The notes beneath the pieces are model-generated. The model was not told where the DNA came from, searched no databases, and saw nothing but the letters and a program-made list of their open reading frames with translations. Shown here piece by piece: positions 34,844-46,888 of a DNA stretch of 64,000 bases. Origin of the DNA: Lichtheimia corymbifera B2541 (Eukaryota; Mucoromycota; Mucoromycetes; Mucorales; Lichtheimiaceae). Position 1 is the first letter of the stretch. Each line of letters begins with the position of its first letter. Made by a program: the position numbers and the translations under genes. Where the stretch lies: assembly GCA_000697475.1 (NCBI GenBank), contig JNEU01001137.1, positions 1-64,000 of the forward strand. The letters are read 5' to 3'.

Positions 34844-36657
34844 ATGTCAGACTTTACAGACGACAATGAAGAGGTGTATGAAGTCGAGAATATTGTTGAT
34901 CATAGAAAGCAACGCGGAAAGGTATACATTCTACAACGAACTTGACCATGGACTCGTTACTGATGTCACCATGTGTAGATTGCGATAGAATACTTGATCA
35001 AGTGGAAAGACTATGACGACGACGAGAATACGTGGGAACGCGAGTCGAACGTGTAAGTGACAATGACAGAAACCAGAGAAAAGATATCCATCATGTACTT
35101 ATTCTCTTTCAAAAGCAATGCTCCTGAGTTGGTCGAGTCATATTGGCAGAGAAACGGAGGCAAGGAAGCATATGAAGAAGCTAGAAGGCGTGGAAAAAAG
35201 AAGCAGGCAAAACAACATACTTCGCCAAAGCCATCTGCTCCAGTCACCAAACGATCAACAGCCCCTTCACAACAACAACCTACAGTGGTTGAAATATTCA
35301 CCAGCAACAGCAGTAGTAGCAGAAGCAGTAGCAACAATGTCACACCAGAGATACCCACTTCAAAACGATCGCTCTCACCACCACCTTCAACCAAAGATAA
35401 ACACAACAAACGGATACGTCATGATGAGGATGAGGATGAAGATAATCAAGTCTCTTCTTTGTCGTCGCCTGTCAAAGAGCCAAGAGCAGTAGAAAAGGAA
35501 TCACCAGAGCCAATTATGGAAGCTGCAGAGGATAAATCACAACAAGCGGTTGATTTGACAGATGAAGAGCCACAGCAATCGCCTGTTGTAGCAATACCAG
35601 AAGAAGAGCCAGAACCATCCAATGACGAAGTAATACAAGAAGAGCCAGAGCGGTCACTTGGCAAAGAGACACCTGAAGAGGAGCCACAGCGGTCATCTGT
35701 CAAAGAAACACCTGAAGAGGAACCACAGCAACCAATCAACCCACCATCACCAGAGGGATCACAGCAAACAGTTGTTGCTGAAGATACATCCAAGGAACCC
35801 GAGGAGGATATGATGGTGAATGCGGAGGAAGATGAATTGATGGAAGAGGCACCTGCACGAGATGTAGAAGAAGAGCGATCGACATCCAGGCAACTTTCCC
35901 CGGATCAACATATGGCAACGAGTGACACAGACATGGTGGATGAGCTTTTAATGACCGATGAAGAAGTTGATAAGCCAACAACGACGTCGACGACAACGAC
36001 GACGACCAAACCAACAGAAGATGCATCATCATCATCATCACCATCATCCAAACTTTCACAATCCGATATCCGTGCCTTCGTCAAAGAGAACAGGCTTACA
36101 TCACGAACAACAGATGACTCTGCATCACAATTGGATAAACTCACAAGCAACAAAGAAAACATTGCCGTTGTTTCGGATACGACGATGCATGACAATGAGG
36201 AGCATCTCATGCCAGGCACGCCCAAGGACAAGCAGCTAAAGGAAATCGACGTCAATGATATCATTTGGGATCCTGAATATCCACCAGCACCTTGCAATTG
36301 GTCCGAAGAAGCCGAATGTGTCGAAACAGTTGTAGCTGATCCCAACGACAAGAATACTTTTCATGCTATCGTGCGATGGTAAGTACTTTTGGAGGATGAA
36401 AAAGGATCGGTTTATTCATCGATGAAAATGCAAATAGGAAAAATGGCAAGCTATCAATGCACCAAAGCTCTGTACTGCGTGAAAAGTGCCCCCATTTGGT
36501 AAAAAAAACGTATTCATAAGGTTGGCCAAAGGTGATTATGCTGACATTATCTGTATTACAATAGTTGATCGATTTCTACGAAACACGTCTCAAGTTTACA
36601 AAGCGAAATGAAGCAGGGATTCCATCATCAGTGCATATCTCATCCAAACGTGCTTAG
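34844..36657 (+). CDS. HP1: HP1-type heterochromatin protein with long acidic hinge
   Basis: 522 aa in five exons (34844-34921, 34979-35052, 35116-36378, 36438-36498, 36565-36657). The N-terminal chromodomain (about residues 10-60) reads EEVYEVENIVDHRKQRGK, then IEYLIKWKDYDDDENTWERE; the aromatic cage Tyr, Trp and the following acidic pair needed for H3K9me binding are present. The C-terminal chromo shadow domain (about 443-500) reads ECVETVVADPNDKNTFHAIV, RWKNGKLSMHQS and CPHLLIDFYETRLKF, ending in the dimer/PxVxL-binding helix. The hinge is about 380 residues, against about 70-100 in animal HP1, and contains tandem acidic units such as KETPEEEPQ. A gene read as one ORF would miss both domains. 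Confidence 0.92.
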
Positions 36658-36794
36658 TAGTAGCAATGGTCGGGAAGTGGAAACGAGCGGTGATAGTAAA
36701 GTTAGTCAGCGGAAATCAAGTCTAATAAATGCCACTGTGTCAGCATGTTTTATCTTCCTTTCTACTTTTGATACACACACATTCACGTACCATC

Positions 36795-37959
36795 ATGGAT
36801 ATAAAGAACATTTTCGATGTCAAGGGCAAGGTAGCGTCTTCATTGTGATATTAATAATGACAACCCCCGTTCTAACAATGACATCCTAGGTTGTCCTGGT
36901 CACTGGAGGATCTCGAGGCATAGGAGAAATGATTGCAACGGTACCCCATTGACTCTTGACATTCCAACATTGAACCCATGCCTAATGGATGACCTATAGG
37001 GCTTCGTGTCAGCAGGTGCCAAGGTTTATATCACAAGTCGCTCGGCCGACGTTTGCTACAAGGTACTCTCTCACTCACATACACAGCCTTTTGTTTGCAT
37101 GAATCGACTCCTTACTCAGTGGACAATATGATAGGTTGCCGAAGCTTTGACAGCACAAGGTCCCGGTCAGTGCGTGGCTATCCCTGCCGATCTCCAAAAG
37201 CTTGAGGAAGTCAAACGCCTAGTGGATGAATTGAGCAAAAAGGAGGAACGTAAGTATGCAATGAATCAAGTATAGCGGAAATATGAAGTACTAATGGTTT
37301 CTTTAGGTTTGGATGTTCTCGTCAATAACGCTGGTGCCAACTGGGCAGAAAGCCTGCATGATTACCCTGACGCTGCCTTTGAAAAGGTCATCAACTTGAA
37401 TTTGAAGCGCATTTTTACCTTGTCACAAGCGTAAGTATATGGATGGAAAGGAAGACGAGAGAGGATGTATGATTCATTGTGTGATTTTTAATTAGATGCT
37501 TGCCATTGTTGACCGCCAAAGCAACTCCTTCTTCGCCTTCGCGTATTATCAACATTGGATCGATCGATGGTATTCGCGTACGTTGGATTATCTTGTAATT
37601 GAAGAAGCATAGAAACGATCTGACAGGAACACACATTCTAGGTCCCTCCTCAAGAAACATACGCTTACTCCACTTCCAAGGCTGGTCTCCATCATTTGAC
37701 ACGCCATATGGCATCCAGACTCGGTGAAGAAAGCGTCCTTGTCAATGCCATTGCACCTGGTGCATTCCAATCCAAAATGATGAAAGCAACACTCGATGCC
37801 TTTGGTGAAATTATCAAGTCAAAGATCCCTGTTGGTCGCATTGGATCACCTGAAGACATCGCTGGCACTTGTATTTATCTTTCATCGCGTGCTGGTCAAT
37901 ACACAACCGGTGCTACTATTACCGTCGATGGTGGTGCAGCAGTCAACGCCAACCTGTAG
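36795..37959 (+). CDS. Short-chain dehydrogenase/reductase (classical SDR)
   Basis: 262 aa from seven exons (36795-36830, 36890-36940, 37000-37062, 37135-37249, 37307-37430, 37496-37577, 37642-37959). Cofactor loop VTGGSRGIGEMIA (TGxxxGxG), NAG of VLVNNAGANWAESL, the catalytic Ser in INIGSIDG, and YAYSTSKAG holding the Tyr-x3-Lys pair, then VNAIAPGAFQSKM and the C-terminal TGATITVDGGAA. TSRS after the second strand suggests NADPH preference. Resembles the RhlG-like 3-oxoacyl reductase subgroup found widely in fungi; the substrate is not determinable. Confidence 0.92.
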
Positions 37960-38088
37960 AAGCTATAATCGTCGATTCTTTCTTTATTAAATGCTCCCAT
38001 CATCTGTTTTGAGGACTACGACTAGAATATGTAAAATGTGGTATCATGGACCATTTTTCTGCAGCAGTTGTCACCACTTGTGTGTAAT

Positions 38089-41000
38089 TCATGATGGCAC
38101 TGCCGGTTGTGATGCTGTAGTAGGGGCTGCTTCTTTACGACCACGAGCTCGTAAACTAAGTTGCTGGGCAAGTGAACGACTTTGTTGTTTAGATAATCGA
38201 GGACGTTCAAGGTTGCGTATTGATTGTGTGCGTGTAGAGTAGTAACGTGCCGAAGTATCGGTCGATATGATTGAAGAACGGCGTCGTGTTTTGGATGGCC
38301 TCTTTCGCAAACCAGGTTGACGTGGTTCAAAGATGCGTTGCATACCAAACTTGATCCAATCAAGAGGAGAAAACCAAACAAAATTCCATACCCAAGCAAC
38401 ACCAGCCCAGTGCCAACCACAGCCACGAATATCAGTAAATCCCCAATTAGCATACACCGCAATAAATGTGGCTACGAGCTGTGCCACTACAAAAGCACAC
38501 ATGAGAAGAACTGATGGACGCTCCATGAAAAACCAGCTTCGAGAACGAGTGATAAAGATAAGACCTTGTGAAATGGTGGATACTTGAAGATAGATGATTG
38601 AATGCAAGATAGGGTCGTTGGGATCCGAAAAAGTCTGTAATCCAAACTTGCGGTTGAAAAATGTTGTCTTGTATAATACTGCAAAAAAGGCAATGGTAGA
38701 TGCTGCAAGATAGAGACCATAAACAATAGCATATGAGAAAATCTCAAAGAGATTCCACTGGTCTGGATGAGGTGATGGCTTGACACGATCCTTTGAGATG
38801 GTCATGATGGTACCATCGTTGAGCATAGCCAAGATAAGCACCATGAAGGGTGGAAAGTCGAATTGAAACGCAAAGACCATGATAGCAAAACCAACAACCA
38901 CACGAATGGTTACAGCGCACGTATACATACTATAGTTGCGTGCACGCTGGAAAATTTGACGCGACTGAATGAATGCCTCCACAATCACCGACAAACCAGG
39001 TTCGGTAAGCACAATATCAGCAGCAGAGCGTGCAGCATCGGATGCATCTGCCACTGCAACACCCACATTGGCCTTGGATAAGGCTGGTGCATCATTGACG
39101 CCATCACCTGTCATAGCAGTCATATGGCCGAGATGCTGCAGACGTTCGACAATTTCATACTTGTGTTCGGGATACACACCAGCAAAGCCATCAGCGCCCA
39201 AGACTAGCTCATCAACATTTGAATAACCAGAACCAGGTGGAGGACCATCTTTGAGCGTTGTAGAAAGATACATGTTGTCACCCATGCCAAGACGACGACC
39301 CGTTTCTTTGGCAATAGCCAATTGATCGCCAGTAATCATCTTAACTTGAACACCGAGAGCAATAGCGCGTTCAATGGTATCTTGAGTATCCGAACGAGGT
39401 GGATCATAAATGGGTAACAAGCCAACCAATCTAAATCCAAGGCCTTCACCACCCACTTGGCCATCTGGTACTTCATCCACAGCCACAGCAAGTGAACGTA
39501 GACCACGTCGTGCAAATTCTTCCACATCGGCTTCCATTTGCTGTACTTGTTCTTCGGTCTTGTCACGTGTGCACAAATCAAGGATAAAATGAGACATGCC
39601 TTTGGTGGCTCGATACACCTTTCCATTACTCTTGAGTCGATAGGTGATTTCGGTACGCTTAATTACTGGATTGAATGGCTTGAATTCAAGTTCTTCAATA
39701 TCATCACGTGGATTGCCATATTTCTCACGTGGCAATGATCCCACAATGGATGCATCAATGGCATCTTGGTTTTCAACACGTGATGCATAAATCGAAAAGC
39801 GCAAAATATCAGTGGCATCGTATCCAGCATATGACTTGATGGTTGGCACGTCCACAATCAGCTTGTTGAGCGTCAGAGTACCGGTCTTATCTGAACATAA
39901 AATGGTCACTGCTGCCATTTCCTCAATGGCTGTAATGCGTGTAACAATAGCCTTGTGTTCGGCAAGTTGTTTGGCACCAATGGCAAGGGTGACGGATAAC
40001 ACAGTAGGCATAGCAATTGGGATACCACCAATGAGCAATACAAGGATGTTATCAATACCACGTCGATACGCGTAACGATAGGCAGCGTACATGACGAGAA
40101 TTTCAATGACCACAAAGGTGCCAATGGATACAAGACAAAAGTTACCAATCTTGGCAAGGATCGATTGCAAGTGACCAATATCTTCGCCTGCTTCACCCAC
40201 CAGCCTTGCAGCACGACCAAAGAAGGTATTGGAACCTGTGCCAATGACAATGCCTTCAGCTTCGCCTTGTTTCATGGTGGATCCAGAAAAGATTTCATCA
40301 CCCGCTTCCTTGGTTACTGGCAACGACTCGCCTGTTAATGCAGCTTGATCAATGGATACTTCACCATGGGCTCGCACAAGTCTTCCATCAGCAGGAATCA
40401 CGTCACCTAGCTTGATGCTGATAATATCACCAGGAACGAGTTCAGATGCATCCACTGTTTTCCATTGGCCATCCCGTTTCACCTTGGCTTCAGGTGCCAA
40501 CGCATCCATCAGCGCCTTAACAGCATTACCAGCTTGTCGTTCTTCCAAGAAACCAATGATTGAATTGGCCAAAAGCAAAATGACGATACCAACAAAATCG
40601 GGCCAATCTGGTGGCCGTCCTCCACCATTTGATACTGCAATAGCTACAATAGCAGCTGCTTCCATCACCCATGAAAGCGGATTCCACATAAATCCAAGAA
40701 ATTGCAGAATGGGATTTTGCTCCTTATGTTCGAGTCGGTTATATCCGAATTTGTCAATTCTTGCTTGAGCTTCTTCACTTGTCAAGCCATCGGTGCTTGT
40801 TCTAATTTGGTCGAGTGTCATTGTTTGCTTCTATATTCATAACCCATGCAACCATCTCCCCAATCCACACGTGATGATATACAACTTACTCTAGTAGACA
40901 AAATAGCTGTGTAGCTTCCATCTTTGATAAATCAAAGTGATCATGATCGTATAATTGCTCCACTGGAATCTCCTTAAGCGGTGGAAATTTCTCTGGTTGA

Positions 41001-41272
41001 GCACTACCAGTTGCTTTCATTCCTTGCTTTTCAGCATCTGTGCTTTTGCCTGGTGCATCACCCACAGCCGTTTCAGTCGACTCACGGGGAAAATTCTCCT
41101 TATCGGATGTAGGTTGCACGCCTTGTGGTTGTTGTCTCGTGTTGGTGGTAGTGTCATTTGTCGTGGATGCACCTTGTTGAGGAGCCCCATTGTTAGCTGG
41201 TACTTGGTCTGTTGGTGCTACCTCTTCAGCTGCAGCTGCAGCAGCCTTTTCTGGGTCATTGTTGGCAGACAT
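38089..41272 (-). CDS. PMA1: Plasma-membrane H+-ATPase, type IIIA P-type
   Basis: 1031 aa in two exons (41272-40890 and 40801-38089). Pumps protons out of the cell using ATP. The phosphorylation motif CSDKTGTLT lies near residue 430. Also visible: the actuator loop LTGESLPVTK, MITGDQLAIAKETGRRLGMG, MTGDGVNDAPALSKANVGVA and about ten hydrophobic helices, starting at EQNPILQFLGFMWNPLSWVM. The intron joins FCLLE to TSTDGLTSEEAQ, as in other fungal Pma1; the ATG at 40821 that opens the big ORF is inside the intron. The N-terminal about 105 residues are Ala/Gln/Thr-rich and longer than in yeast. The C-terminal regulatory tail is Arg/Ser-rich (KRPSKTRRRSSI), suiting kinase control. Confidence 0.96.
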
Positions 41273-41546
41273 TTGTCTGGCAAACACTGTAATTTGGTCG
41301 GAAAGAGTAAAAGAGATGTATGAAAAAAAATCTAGAAACAAAGAGTTGAATTATGCAAAAGGTATTCACCGATCCCGAGCGTCCTAATATGGCAACTGCG
41401 ATATTGTATATGTCAGATGATGGATCAGGATTACTGTTTACTGCTGTAACCATAGCAGAGGTACACATGCGTGCGCCTGTGGCAAACCTTTTTTACTCTC
41501 GCGCACTGTCAAACTTTTTTTCTCACCTCTTTTTCTTATCAAAGTT

Positions 41547-44151
41547 ATGACTACTGCTACAAACGATCCAACACCTTTTATGCCAGATGTATCCACGCAA
41601 GGGGAATACCTTCTCGAAAATGGCGCGTTATCGGTTGCCACGGCACTCCCGCCACAACCACCCTTGTCATCTTTACCCCAGCCATCTCAGTTACCTGTTG
41701 CAGCAGCAGCAGAGGGGGATGACACTGCTGAAAATCAAGACAAGCAAGTACCAACTCCACCACCGGAACAATCACAAACCAATCAACAACAACAACTTTC
41801 TCTTTCTGTGGAAAGAAAACGAAAATGTAAAGCACCTTTATTTTTGACATCATGGTGAAACCGAGAAGAAAAGCACCTAAATGCATGTCGCATTAGCTGT
41901 TTCATCCGCTGGTCTAGAATCTCATAGGGTTGCCTGGAGCGAAGAAGAAGACAAGCGTCTTCTCATGGGCATTGTAAATATTCAATCATAGCATGGGTCA
42001 ATGACATCAATCTGATGGGATCCCTTTGTTATAATAGGAGAAGTGCAGCTATGGAAGATGGAAGCAAATTGCCGAAATTGTCAAAACGCGTAACGCCCTT
42101 CAGTGCAAGAATCGTGCACGTCACCGATACTCCTCAAACGGGGTGAGTAAAAACCATCGATATTTGTTTAAGCTGGTCTAAATGTTTATCCTTCACATAC
42201 TTAGCCAGCACGTGTCTACAATGGACGACGAGCCCAAGAACCAACATCAACAACTACTAAAGCGCCTTCTTCTGTGCCAGCTACTTCCCCAACCATCCCA
42301 GCTGAAGCTGAAGCAACTCCTATCCATAACGTTGAGGAAGAAAATGGTCAACAACAACAACAAGAAGAAGCTGATTCAAACCAAGCACAAATGGAGCAAC
42401 TTGTGCCACAACAACCGGTGGAGGATGAAGTGATCCTTGGTGAGGATGAGATCACTGATGGTGAAAGACTTCACCTTGCCGAATGGTTTCAACAAAAGAA
42501 CAGAATCAAAACGCCCGAACGGTATCTGGGTATTCGCAACTACATCATCCAACAATGGAATGCAAACAAGCCCAACTATTTGAATAAGACAGAAGCGCGT
42601 CGAGGACTGATCAACGGTGGTGATGTCAATGCGATTGGACGTATACACGATTATCTCACCGAAGCACGTGTCATCAATGTCAACTGTATCCAACAAAAGG
42701 TTCGCAAGGCACCCACACGCAAACGCCAAACGCATTACTACGAATACATTTCAGAAGAAGATGATGATCTTGACAATGACGGTGGTTACATGTAAGCGTG
42801 GATGTGGGATCTTTTTATCTTTTTTCATACAACATGATGGATGCCAACCTTGATGCTTGTACAACATCATAGGCCAACAAACAAGCGTAAACACAGGCAA
42901 GCCATTTCACACACACTCGTACTCTTTCTCTCATACTCTAACATTTTTTATCCATAAACAATGCATTTGTTTCAGGCTCGAGGAGGATTATGATGATGCA
43001 AACCGGTCCTCAGGCCGAACCAGAGCTCGTCCCAAGCGCACCATCAAACCCAGAAAGCAATATGACATGGATGAGGACGATGATCAATTTCGATTGGTAT
43101 CTTTGCATGAATACGAGGATGGCCTTGTTCCTCAGTTTAACATTGAGATCAATAATGACGCTGTGGTAATGAAGCAAAAATATGACCGTCAACGAAAAGC
43201 TGATTGGATGAATGCATTTGCTATGTAGCTCGTCATGGATTTCCATGCTCATACACGGCACACTGAGATTATTGGTGTCCTTGGTGGTAACTTTCGATTC
43301 GACGACCATGGATTTCCTACCCTATTTGTCGAATGTGCTTATCCATGCAAGGTCATCAGGAGCTCTGGCATCGAGGTATTGCTTTATGCTCATCATCCCT
43401 CACAACTTTATACTCACTGTAATAGTGCGAGATGGATCCCGTGTCAGTATCTCGTGCACGCGATGAGTTGGCTGCTCAAGATCTTTCTGTGGTGGGATGG
43501 TATCACTCGCATCCTACCTTTGAGCCCATTCCCAGTGTTTGTGATTTGTTTTATCAGTTGCAGCAGCAAGTACGTGTCAGCAACATCGACATCCACTATA
43601 GGAAATTATATTGACGTTATCTCTTGTTAACCTACGTAGACCCACTGTGCCCGTTTACCCCAAGCAAATGATATTGATCCATTCATTGGTGCCATTGTAA
43701 ATCCTTTTGACGCGAAAACTCACCTTGACATGCCTTCTCAAATCCGATATTTCCACGTTCGACGTGAATGGGAGGATCCTACAGAAGATGGTGGACCACG
43801 TATGTGTATCTCATATGATTCGCCATTAAGCAGCTACGCTATATCTTCTTCTTTTCTCTTACAGATCCAGCATTTGCCTTGTGGCCAACAATCAAGCAAT
43901 CATCTCAACAAGTCGTACCTGAAGAAAATGTTACAAGGCATATCAATCGGCTTGTTCAAGAATTTCTAGGGTAGGTTGATGCTCATTGTCTCCTCAATTA
44001 TCATGCTGACGTGATATTATGCAGTGCTACGGATACCGACAATATCCAGGGTCGATTGGACGAGATTGTCAATTCTGTCATCAACAACACGGCCGATATA
44101 CTACCAAGCAGGGTGGAATTTCTGGAAAGTATTCGCAGGATCCTTGGCTGA
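41547..44151 (+). CDS. MYSM1: MYSM1-like Myb-SWIRM-JAMM deubiquitinase
   Basis: 640 aa in ten exons (41547-41826, 41897-41973, 42038-42142, 42205-42791, 42976-43165, 43229-43375, 43426-43569, 43640-43799, 43865-43970, 44025-44151). Three modules in MYSM1 order: a SANT/Myb repeat at about residues 107-152 (VAWSEEEDKRLLMGIEK, YGRWKQIAEIVKTRNALQCK); a SWIRM-type helical domain at about 239-316 (LAEWFQQKNRIKTPERYLGI, RRGLINGGDVNAIGRIHDYL); and an MPN+ domain from about 413 (VMDFHAHTRHTEIIGVLGG). The zinc site is complete: the Glu of TEIIG, then HSHPTFEPIPSVCD, which fits HxHx7Sx2D. Known MYSM1 removes ubiquitin from histone H2A. Intron 5 (43166-43228) removes an in-frame TAG, without which the MPN part looks like a separate gene. 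Confidence 0.9.
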
Positions 44152-44292
44152 TACATACATGTGCATGATGAAGCCCTTTTTTGTTTCTCAAACCATACTT
44201 TCTTCTTCTCTATCCAAAATCCAGATGATATCTCTCATACTTTTTTGATCAAACCAAAATTTATTTTTTCTATCCAAGTTTCATAAAACATG

Positions 44293-45533
44293 CTATGACT
44301 GCCTTGATGTGATGTAAAAGTAAGATCCAGCACCTGAAAGAGTAATGGCGATACCCGCAGCATACTAAAATGCCAGTGTCACACCATCGTATCCCCAAAG
44401 AGGTCAAATCACGCAAGTTCTTTTCTGTTCCCAACACACACCTTGTCCCTCATCCATCCACACACACCCACACGCATGCACAGTACACATGTCCCGACTT
44501 GCATCCTCCCCCCCACCTTTTCACTCACCATATTGGATAATGGATTGTCGAATAATGCAGCTGCCAGGATGGTTTGTAAGCAAGATTTGGTTCCGATAGC
44601 CATGATGTACGTCAATGGTGATGTTTGCCGGATCAGCATGATGCCCAATATATTGACTCCAAGACCGAGCACACCCGAGAGCATCTATTTCGGCAATCCA
44701 TGAGTCTCGGTTGAGCCGACATGCATATACCTGCGTCTCTTTTTATAAACCCACTTACCATTTGAAACCAAAAGCCAAGATCGTTCCAAAAATAAGGCAG
44801 TGGACCTTGCCATTCACCTGATAATAGGACGAACACCAACATGCCAAGGGAACCCAACCCGGTGATATGTCGGATCATAATCCTACATAAGCGTTAGCTC
44901 ATTCTCGTCATACATTCTAATCCCATGATGTTGTAGTTACCCGATGTCAACGGTTGCCATGGTGTGGTTGGCTAGGATACTGTAACTCGCGACCAAGAAA
45001 GCATGCAAAAGAGCTAAGCAGAGGCCCTGCCAAGATGTGGATGGCGTGTGGCTGTTCCAAGTACTGATCCATGATCCGATCCAAAATACGAGACAAGGGA
45101 GAATATGTAATGATTGAGATGATCTCTCGGTGGTCAACACGACGCGTGACAGTGCAAGTGTCAAGGGAATGGCAGCTGCAAAACACAGGTGATAGGATGT
45201 TGCTGGCACATGAGTCAGGAATATCGGCTTGACACCTAATAGCGCTGTGTATACACCAACAGTAGATAAGAGGGATCTCGTTGATGACGGCACATTGGGT
45301 TGCTTAGGACCAAGGAATCGAAGGGCCAACCAGCCAAATCCAAGTTGGAATGCGTTGATGGAGTAAGGATAGTGTAGCTTGTATTCAGTGGCGACAACTA
45401 GACGTGTAATGACAAGAGTGGAGAATAAAGAAGCCACAGTGAAAAAGAATATCAGTTGAAGCTTATCATGAGATAAATATAAAAAGCGTGCTGTGGTGGT
45501 TGTCGGCAGGGGTAAGTTGCTTTTATCCACCAT
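44293..45533 (-). CDS. Nucleotide-sugar-transporter-like membrane protein
   Basis: 314 aa in four exons (45533-44941, 44882-44759, 44684-44529, 44364-44293). About eight to ten hydrophobic helices alternate through the length (LQLIFFFTVASLFSTLVITR; SLGMLVFVLLSGEW; VLGLGVNILGIMLIRQTSPL then TYIMAIGTKS; GIAITLSGAGSYFYIT). The last two blocks match the conserved C-terminal helices of the triose-phosphate/nucleotide-sugar transporter (SLC35, drug/metabolite) family: a TSPLTYxxxGTxK motif and a G-xx-LxxxG helix. Probable Golgi or ER exchange of a nucleotide sugar or related metabolite, substrate unknown. Convergent with the MYSM1-like gene (141 bp apart). Confidence 0.82.
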
Positions 45534-45807
45534 ATCAAGGGTAAAGAAAGCGAGAGACAACTAAAAGGGTCGGGGATCGACTCTTTGCGGTACTTGTTGC
45601 AGCAATAGCATCTGTGTGTAACCATAGGGATGCAGCACAACACAGCACACCCACATCCCTTTATCCTGCAAAAGGACAAGGTGACGCCCCACGACCCGCA
45701 GCCCTCACGTGTAGAGACACATTTATAACCATCACCAGCTGGTCTCTCTTTTTTCTTTTTCTTTTTCTTTTTTTTTCTTCCTTTCCCCTTTACCATTTTC
45801 CATAACA

Positions 45808-46470
45808 ATGAGTACGTATTAACTTTTATTCTTTCACTCATTCGAGTTAACCCTATCCCTGTGTACATAGCTGCCACCGATCCTAGCAAGGTTGAAAACA
45901 CCCAACGACTTGATAACTTTTTGACTCAACGTCCTGATGCGAAAGAGCTTGTTGACAAAAACATTCTGAAAGGTAATGTGTATGTGTGTGCAACATCAAG
46001 GACATGGAGTCATGCTGAAACATTCTTTTTGCCCTGCATCGTTCTTTTTCCCCTTGCCTGTCATCTCGGTAATAGATCCCAAGGTTGCTCCTGCTCTTCA
46101 ACAACAACGTGATGAGCTATCCAAAGCACGTATCCAAGATACTTTACGCCACAAGATCGATCACCGACCCACCCGCGAGGAACTCGTGGAACATCACATT
46201 TTGGGCAAGTAGGATATGAGAGAGAGAGAGAAAGACACTCGTATATTGATGCAAGCCAATAATATAACAGAGCCAGCTATGGGTGAGGACTTTCAAAAGA
46301 TGCAGGATTCACTCAAAGAAAAGATTACTGAGCGACCCGATCGTGAAACACTTGTGCAGCAAGGCATCTTGGCAGGTAACGAGACGTGTGTGATGAGGGG
46401 GCGTTGAATCGGCTCATAAGCAAGGGCCTCCTTGCATGTACTTATGTATACCTCTGCAGACAAGGAGTGA
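45808..46470 (+). CDS. Three-repeat RPEL actin-binding-type protein
   Basis: 116 aa from five exons (45808-45811, 45871-45972, 46076-46204, 46271-46375, 46460-46470). Three RPEL units, one per main exon: RLDNFLTQRPDAKELVDKNI, then TLRHKIDHRPTREELVEHHI, then SLKEKITERPDRETLVQQGI. RPEL motifs bind monomeric actin in the MRTF and Phactr families. The joins need a first exon of just four bases and, after HHIL, a GC-AG intron (GCAAGT at 46205); with a GT donor the third repeat cannot be reached in frame. The alternative is a stop right after the second repeat (LGK). Confidence 0.78.
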
Positions 46471-46888
46471 TTTATCTATCGTCACAACATCCACTACTTG
46501 ACAGTAATCATCAACACCCACACTCCATCTCCTTCCCAAATGCGATCATAAGCCTAATAAAGCGAAAGTTTCTTTGGGCGCTGCATGTTTCTCTCCTCAC
46601 GCACATGATATGGATCCTACTATGCATGATCATGTCTTCATATTGAATGATAGTTAATTCGCTCCCCAATCAACGCTGTAGTGTTCTATCCTAGATAAAT
46701 CAGGATTACGCATAAATGTCATGTGATCTGCTGGTGCAATAGTGAAGGAAAAATGGTATCAATTCGCGTGGAGGATGGTTTAAAGTAATGTTTATCTGTA
46801 TAGGTATTCATACGCTAACATAAAAAAGTGCAATACATAAAAAGGGAATACTACATTTTTGGTTTATGACAACAACAATGGACCATAT
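46471..46888. other. Intergenic, no gene seen
   Basis: Convergent 3' ends of the RPEL gene and the proline-rich mini-ORF. Nothing else recognised. Confidence 0.45.

Noticed and set aside
35905..36351. 148-aa minus-strand ORF in HP1
   Set aside because: Antisense shadow of the low-complexity acidic hinge; no start context or domain.
43235..43630. Separate MPN/JAMM gene starting at MDFHAH
   Set aside because: A GTAATG..TAG intron at 43166-43228 joins it in frame to the Myb-SWIRM part, recreating the typical MPN start NDAVLVMDFHAH.
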